Shown: positions 5,547-8,878 of the stretch, piece after piece
How positions within the stretch are numbered: the first letter of the stretch is position 1
Layout of the letters: every line of letters starts with the position of its first letter
Assembly: GCA_902834055.1 (NCBI GenBank)
Contig: CADFHB010000023.1
Coordinates: 1-8,878, forward strand
Reading direction: 5' to 3'
Length of the DNA: 8,878 bases
Source of the DNA: Lactobacillaceae bacterium
GTDB taxonomy: Bacteria > Bacillota > Bacilli > Lactobacillales > Lactobacillaceae
The notes under the pieces: generated by a model
Database searches by the model: none
The model's input: only the letters and a program-made list of their open reading frames with translations
What the model was told of the DNA's origin: nothing
Made by a program: the position numbers and the translations under genes

Positions 5547-6893
5547 CTAAATCGTAAACTCCGTGTAGTTTTTCTCCTGCTTACCACCATCATTAGTTGA
5601 GTCATCGTCATCCCCCATACCCGTGAACTGGTCGGAATTAAGGAGGTCACTGACCGTTGCCTTAGGGTTCTGGTAAACGATGTCCAGTAGCTCAATAAAG
5701 TCCCGGATAACCTCCCGGGGTGTAATCTTGATATCGGCACCGATCCGCCCATACTCGATCTTGATAAACTTGGCCAATTCTTCTTCAGTAATCTGCCGGT
5801 CGTAGCCGTAAAGGCGGGCGTGCATGTCGGTCAGCTTTTCGGTTAAGACCAACATTTCTTCTGCCGTCAGTGGCTCCAGCTTAATCACCGGCGCGTACAT
5901 GTCCTGGGCACCGACGTGGGCAAACTTTCCTTCCGTCAGCCGTGAACGCAGCGCCTCGTAACTGTAAACACCCCGGCGGCGGTCTTCAACGGCCTGCGGG
6001 GTCCCGCACATCAGGATACCAAGGTACTTGGCCTTTCCCTGGAGAGTGTCGTTATACATGGTCAAAATCTTTTCGTAGTTATACTGGCGACTGATGCTGT
6101 TCGGGATCTTGTAAATGTTGACTAGCTCATCAATCATGATCACCAGCCCCGCATAGCCGGCCTGGCGGAAGAAGCGGGCGAAGAGCTTCAGGTATTCGTA
6201 CCAGTCACTATCGTCAATGATAATGCTAACGCCAAGTTCTTGCTTGGCCTCGGTCTTGTGGGTGTACTCGCCGCGGAACCACTTGACTACCTTCGCCTTC
6301 GTTTCATCATCGTCATCAACATAGGCGTGGTAGTACATGTTCAGGAGCTTGGCAAAGTCGAACCCGTGGACAAGCTCGCTGAGGGAGGCAATAACCGCAC
6401 CAATCTTCTTATCAACGGCCGCGGTGAATTGCGGGTCATCCTCATCCAAGCCCGTCTCGCTGGCCACTTCCTGAAGGACAGTATTAATCCAGCGATCGAG
6501 GATTAAAGTTAATGCGCCCCCTTCTGGCCGGGTCTTGGTTGCGAGGTTCTGGATTAATTCCCGGTAGGTTGCCAGGCCCTGACCCTTGGTTCCCTGTAGC
6601 CGTCGTTCAGGCGACAAGTCGCCGTCCACGACCACGAAGTTCTTATCCATCACGTAGTTGCGGACCGCCTGGAGGAGGAAGCTCTTCCCAGCACCATAGC
6701 GACCGACAATAAAGTGGAAGGAAGCCCCACCCTCGGCAACGACTCCAAAGTCATGCAGGAGGGCCGCAATTTCATCCTTCCGCCCGACTGTAATGTAAGG
6801 GAGGCCAATTCGGGGAACCACTCCGGCCTTAAGGGAATGTAGGACTGTCTGCGCAATCCGCTTGGGCACCCGTTGCCTTGTCCTTTCTGCCAT
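5547..6893 (-). CDS. BrxD-family P-loop ATPase (DUF2791)
   Basis: AAA+-like ATP-binding protein of 448 residues resembling BrxD of type 2 BREX systems. The Walker A motif GRYGAGKS is at 64-71. Walker B is VIMIDE at 251-256. A sensor-1-like strand LGILMCGTPQ is at 291-300, a possible arginine finger lies in ALRSRL (314-319), and the C-terminal helical motif TPREVIRDFIELL (391-403) is typical of the family. The last 25 residues are very acidic and polar (MGDDDDSTNDGG) and probably disordered. The ATG at 6893 is preceded by AAGGAG, which overlaps the end of the upstream gene; only 6 nt separate the two, so translation is coupled. Family members probably load or regulate a partner helicase. Here the partner would be the adjacent BrxHI-like gene, which is inferred. 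Confidence 0.9.
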   Translation of the reverse strand: MAERTRQRVPKRIAQTVLHSLKAGVVPRIGLPYITVGRKDEIAALLHDFGVVAEGGASFHFIVGRYGAGKSFLLQAVRNYVMDKNFVVVDGDLSPERRLQGTKGQGLATYRELIQNLATKTRPEGGALTLILDRWINTVLQEVASETGLDEDDPQFTAAVDKKIGAVIASLSELVHGFDFAKLLNMYYHAYVDDDDETKAKVVKWFRGEYTHKTEAKQELGVSIIIDDSDWYEYLKLFARFFRQAGYAGLVIMIDELVNIYKIPNSISRQYNYEKILTMYNDTLQGKAKYLGILMCGTPQAVEDRRRGVYSYEALRSRLTEGKFAHVGAQDMYAPVIKLEPLTAEEMLVLTEKLTDMHARLYGYDRQITEEELAKFIKIEYGRIGADIKITPREVIRDFIELLDIVYQNPKATVSDLLNSDQFTGMGDDDDSTNDGGKQEKNYTEFTI

Positions 6894-6899
6894 TTAAAA

Positions 6900-8762
6900 T
6901 CACTCCTTATCTGAAAACATTTTTTCCAGGTCCGCCCGATAGTCTTCAATAATTGCTGGTTGGTCGTCCTGGTTAAATTCAATCACGTCATCACCAATTT
7001 CGTCAAAAAGGGCTTCGTTAATCTGGTCGGCCACGATTGAGACCATCAGGTGGTGCTTTTTCAAGTAGTCCTTCCATGGTTTCCCCTTCAAGAGAGCCCG
7101 TAATAAGAAGGCCTGGTCAGCGTCAAGGTTCATCGAAACTGGCTCCGCAGCTGGAGCTGTCGGTTGTGGCTGGGAAGAAGGCGGTGGCATCGTTTCCTGC
7201 GCTGCCACTGATTCTTCCTGGTCCTCTTTAATTGCCTGCCGTTCCTCATCGGTCAGCAGGCTCTCCTGGGTGACCGCCGCATCCTGACGAATCTGGTTAA
7301 TCCCGCCCAGGTCGATGTGGACCTTGGGCCGCTGAGCTTCTTTGAGCTGGCGTTGATAGGTACTAATTCCCTGGTCAATGGCATTTAGAACTACAACCGG
7401 CAGCCAGCGGGCCTTCAGAGGGCGACCAAGGTTAAATCGTAGCCGGACAAGCCGGTCGACCTCGTGAAGTAAGGTGTTGAGGTTTTGCTTCTCATTCGGT
7501 TGGGCCCGCATGGAAAGGCAGTAGTATTGGCGACCCTTAAAGCGGTAGCGCCGGACCGAATCAAGCGGGTACTCTGTCATCTGCTGCTGGGGGTGGAAGT
7601 AAAAGACTGCGTTGCCAAAGAAGTAGTTGGTCGTCAGCTGCTGACTGGCAACATGGTGGTCAAAGTACTTTTGCCCCTCCTTGTCCGGTAAGTTGAGGAT
7701 CTCCTGCCAGATCACCTTTAACAGGGCCGTAAAGTGGTCGGCTGATTTTTGGTATAACCGACTGCGGTCCAGGTAGGTTGTGTGCCGCTTGAAGACGGCG
7801 ACCAGATCCGTTGCACTGTATGCATCTGGGTGGAGCAAAACATGGTAGTCACGGTCCGCCGCAATCTCAGTCGCAAAGATCTTGTTTGCTAGCGCATGGT
7901 CAAGTCGGTAGTAAAGAACGTAGTCGCGCAGCCAATGGTCCAGGTAGGCCCCCATCTTGCTATCAAAATGACCAGCATACTCATTCCGGAATTCGGTCAA
8001 TTGCTTGAAGCCCGCCATTGGGGAAGCCACACCAATGTTGTTGAGGAGCTCGTAGATGTAAATGTAGGCGTACGAGGTCGAAACTGGGGTGAAAACACCC
8101 TGGCGAAGCTTGGTCCGCCAGGCAAAGTACGTCCGCAGCTGGTCAACACTTAGCATGTGGTAGGTTGGAAAGTAGCGCTTGAGGGGAACCGGCCGGTCAA
8201 AGTCGTCCTGGTAATCGGCCAGGATTTGCCCCTGGTCGTAGAAGTTCTTGTCCCGCCGTAAGCCTGGCAAGAGGCTGTAGTCATAGGCCACCAGGGCCAT
8301 TTCAATCTGCTTAGGGACCGCGGGTTTAGTGGGCTGGGGACGCCGTTTTGTCGGTTGGGGGATTGCCTGAGCCTGGTACTTTTCCTCGGCATCATTTTCC
8401 GGTAGGACCACGTATTGTTGCTGGTGCATGGCTTCCTTACCAGCGTTCACCGCCGCCTTGAAGGCGTAGTCAATGATGTTTTCGCTGGCCCGGTCACTCA
8501 CCTTTTCCAGGGTAAAACCAACCCACTGTTCATCATGGTGAAAGAAGGCGGGCCCGAATCCGGGAAGGTCACGAATCGCATCGGCAAAGCTAAAGCACTG
8601 GGCATCAATCCGGACTGGTTTAGCCGGGTTGATGACGATGAAGGGCGCTTGACCAGGCTTTAGCGCAAGGCCCTGTTTGGGTACCTCATCATCGGTCGGT
8701 AGTGTGGTAAAGCGCAAGCCGTACTTATTACTGATTAGTTTGGTCAGTGACTGGTAATCCAT
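6900..8762 (-). CDS. TerB_N/TerB_C-domain protein with YjbR-like N-terminus
   Basis: Multidomain protein of 620 residues and first gene of the operon. Residues about 1-110 (with LPGFGPAFFHHDEQWVGFTL at 66-85) recall the MmcQ/YjbR DNA-binding-like fold; this is my inference. A basic, proline-rich linker follows (131-151). TerB_N occupies about 155-350 with its signature LRTYFAWRTKLRQG and STSYAYIYIYELLNN (209-242). TerB_C follows, from VHIDLGGINQIRQDA (481-495) through a Pro/Ala/Gln linker (515-545) to HLMVSIVADQINEALFD (571-587). No central TerB metal-binding domain is obvious. The ATG at 8762 is preceded by GGGAGGGGAG (8776-8767). The TerB_N/TerB_C families are known from tellurite-resistance-related and DNA-processing gene neighbourhoods. 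Here it probably works with the ATPase and helicase as sensor, scaffold or DNA-binding subunit. Confidence 0.85.
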   Translation of the reverse strand: MDYQSLTKLISNKYGLRFTTLPTDDEVPKQGLALKPGQAPFIVINPAKPVRIDAQCFSFADAIRDLPGFGPAFFHHDEQWVGFTLEKVSDRASENIIDYAFKAAVNAGKEAMHQQQYVVLPENDAEEKYQAQAIPQPTKRRPQPTKPAVPKQIEMALVAYDYSLLPGLRRDKNFYDQGQILADYQDDFDRPVPLKRYFPTYHMLSVDQLRTYFAWRTKLRQGVFTPVSTSYAYIYIYELLNNIGVASPMAGFKQLTEFRNEYAGHFDSKMGAYLDHWLRDYVLYYRLDHALANKIFATEIAADRDYHVLLHPDAYSATDLVAVFKRHTTYLDRSRLYQKSADHFTALLKVIWQEILNLPDKEGQKYFDHHVASQQLTTNYFFGNAVFYFHPQQQMTEYPLDSVRRYRFKGRQYYCLSMRAQPNEKQNLNTLLHEVDRLVRLRFNLGRPLKARWLPVVVLNAIDQGISTYQRQLKEAQRPKVHIDLGGINQIRQDAAVTQESLLTDEERQAIKEDQEESVAAQETMPPPSSQPQPTAPAAEPVSMNLDADQAFLLRALLKGKPWKDYLKKHHLMVSIVADQINEALFDEIGDDVIEFNQDDQPAIIEDYRADLEKMFSDKE

Positions 8763-8790
8763 TTCTCTCCCCTCCCGTACATACGTTCAG

Positions 8791-8819
8791 ATTATATCAA
8801 GAATTAGATTTCTTGTGAA
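8791..8819 (-). promoter_or_regulatory. Promoter of the TerB-BrxD-helicase operon
   Basis: On the minus strand TTCACA (8819-8814, five of six consensus positions) and a perfect TATAAT (8796-8791) are 17 nt apart, with a TGA just before the -10 box (extended -10). The predicted transcript starts around 8784, giving a leader of roughly 20 nt before the ATG at 8762. A strong promoter is predicted, which makes control by an operator plausible. Confidence 0.85.
8798..8815. promoter_or_regulatory. Dyad operator candidate inside the operon promoter
   Basis: CAAGAA-N6-TTCTTG is a perfect inverted repeat that fills the spacer between the -35 and -10 boxes. A dimeric repressor bound here would block RNA polymerase. 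No regulator gene is in the window. The site could also be chance in AT-rich sequence, since each arm is only 6 nt. Confidence 0.45.
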
Positions 8820-8878
8820 ATGTTACGTAAGCACACCATAACGACACGTATTGAAAAAGGCGGTCGTGATCCTCAAGC

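Noticed and set aside
3282..8762. A complete BREX system.
   Set aside because: Only BrxD- and BrxHI-like genes are present. No PglX methyltransferase, PglZ, PglW or PglY/BrxC-size gene is seen, and the operon has its own promoter and terminator.
8797..8877. A minus-strand frame entering from the right edge and stopping at 8797 (contains LEDHDRLFQYVSLW), possibly the end of an upstream gene.
   Set aside because: 26 codons is within chance expectation, the frame would run through the operon promoter, and I recognise no family.
8820..8878. A + strand frame from ATG at 8820 (MLRKHTITTRIEKGG...) that could be a divergent gene start.
   Set aside because: There is no ribosome binding site before the ATG, it overlaps the operon -35 region, and it is cut by the window edge after 19 codons.

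Overview
The window looks like a lactobacillus chromosome, most likely the Limosilactobacillus group or a close relative. This is inferred from strong AGGAGG-type ribosome binding sites, an Enterococcus/Lactobacillus-type L,D-transpeptidase, tRNA and promoter style, and Firmicute-like protein sequences. Species cannot be fixed from sequence alone. Base composition changes sharply inside the window: about 1-3190 is AT-rich and about 3280-8762 is clearly GC-rich, so one half is probably horizontally acquired relative to the other.

Region 1 (1-2046, + strand) is a tight run of cell-envelope genes. It holds the last codons of an upstream gene, a 76-residue two-helix membrane protein, a membrane-anchored L,D-transpeptidase of Ldtfm type with its catalytic SHGCIN motif, and two very small hydrophobic proteins (28 and 51 residues). 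Both small proteins have excellent Shine-Dalgarno sites.

Region 2 (2047-3115) is about 1 kb without an intact gene. It contains several hairpins, a short fragment matching the 3' end of lysS (lysyl-tRNA synthetase) on the minus strand, an imperfect inverted repeat next to that fragment, and a terminator. This is what a scar or attachment end of an integrated element would look like. A tRNA-Thr gene (anticodon AGT) with its own promoter follows on the minus strand.

Region 3 (3251-8819, minus strand) is a self-contained three-gene operon with a near-consensus promoter, a dyad operator candidate and a strong terminator. In order of transcription it encodes a TerB_N/TerB_C-domain protein, a BrxD-family (DUF2791) P-loop ATPase, and an Lhr-like superfamily II helicase resembling BrxHI of BREX type 2. 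The genes are separated by only 6 and 15 nt. No PglX methyltransferase, PglZ, PglW, nuclease or other BREX component is present and the operon is closed at both ends. This is a minimal BrxD-helicase-TerB module, a plausible stand-alone DNA-processing or anti-phage system, and it is the most interesting content of the window.
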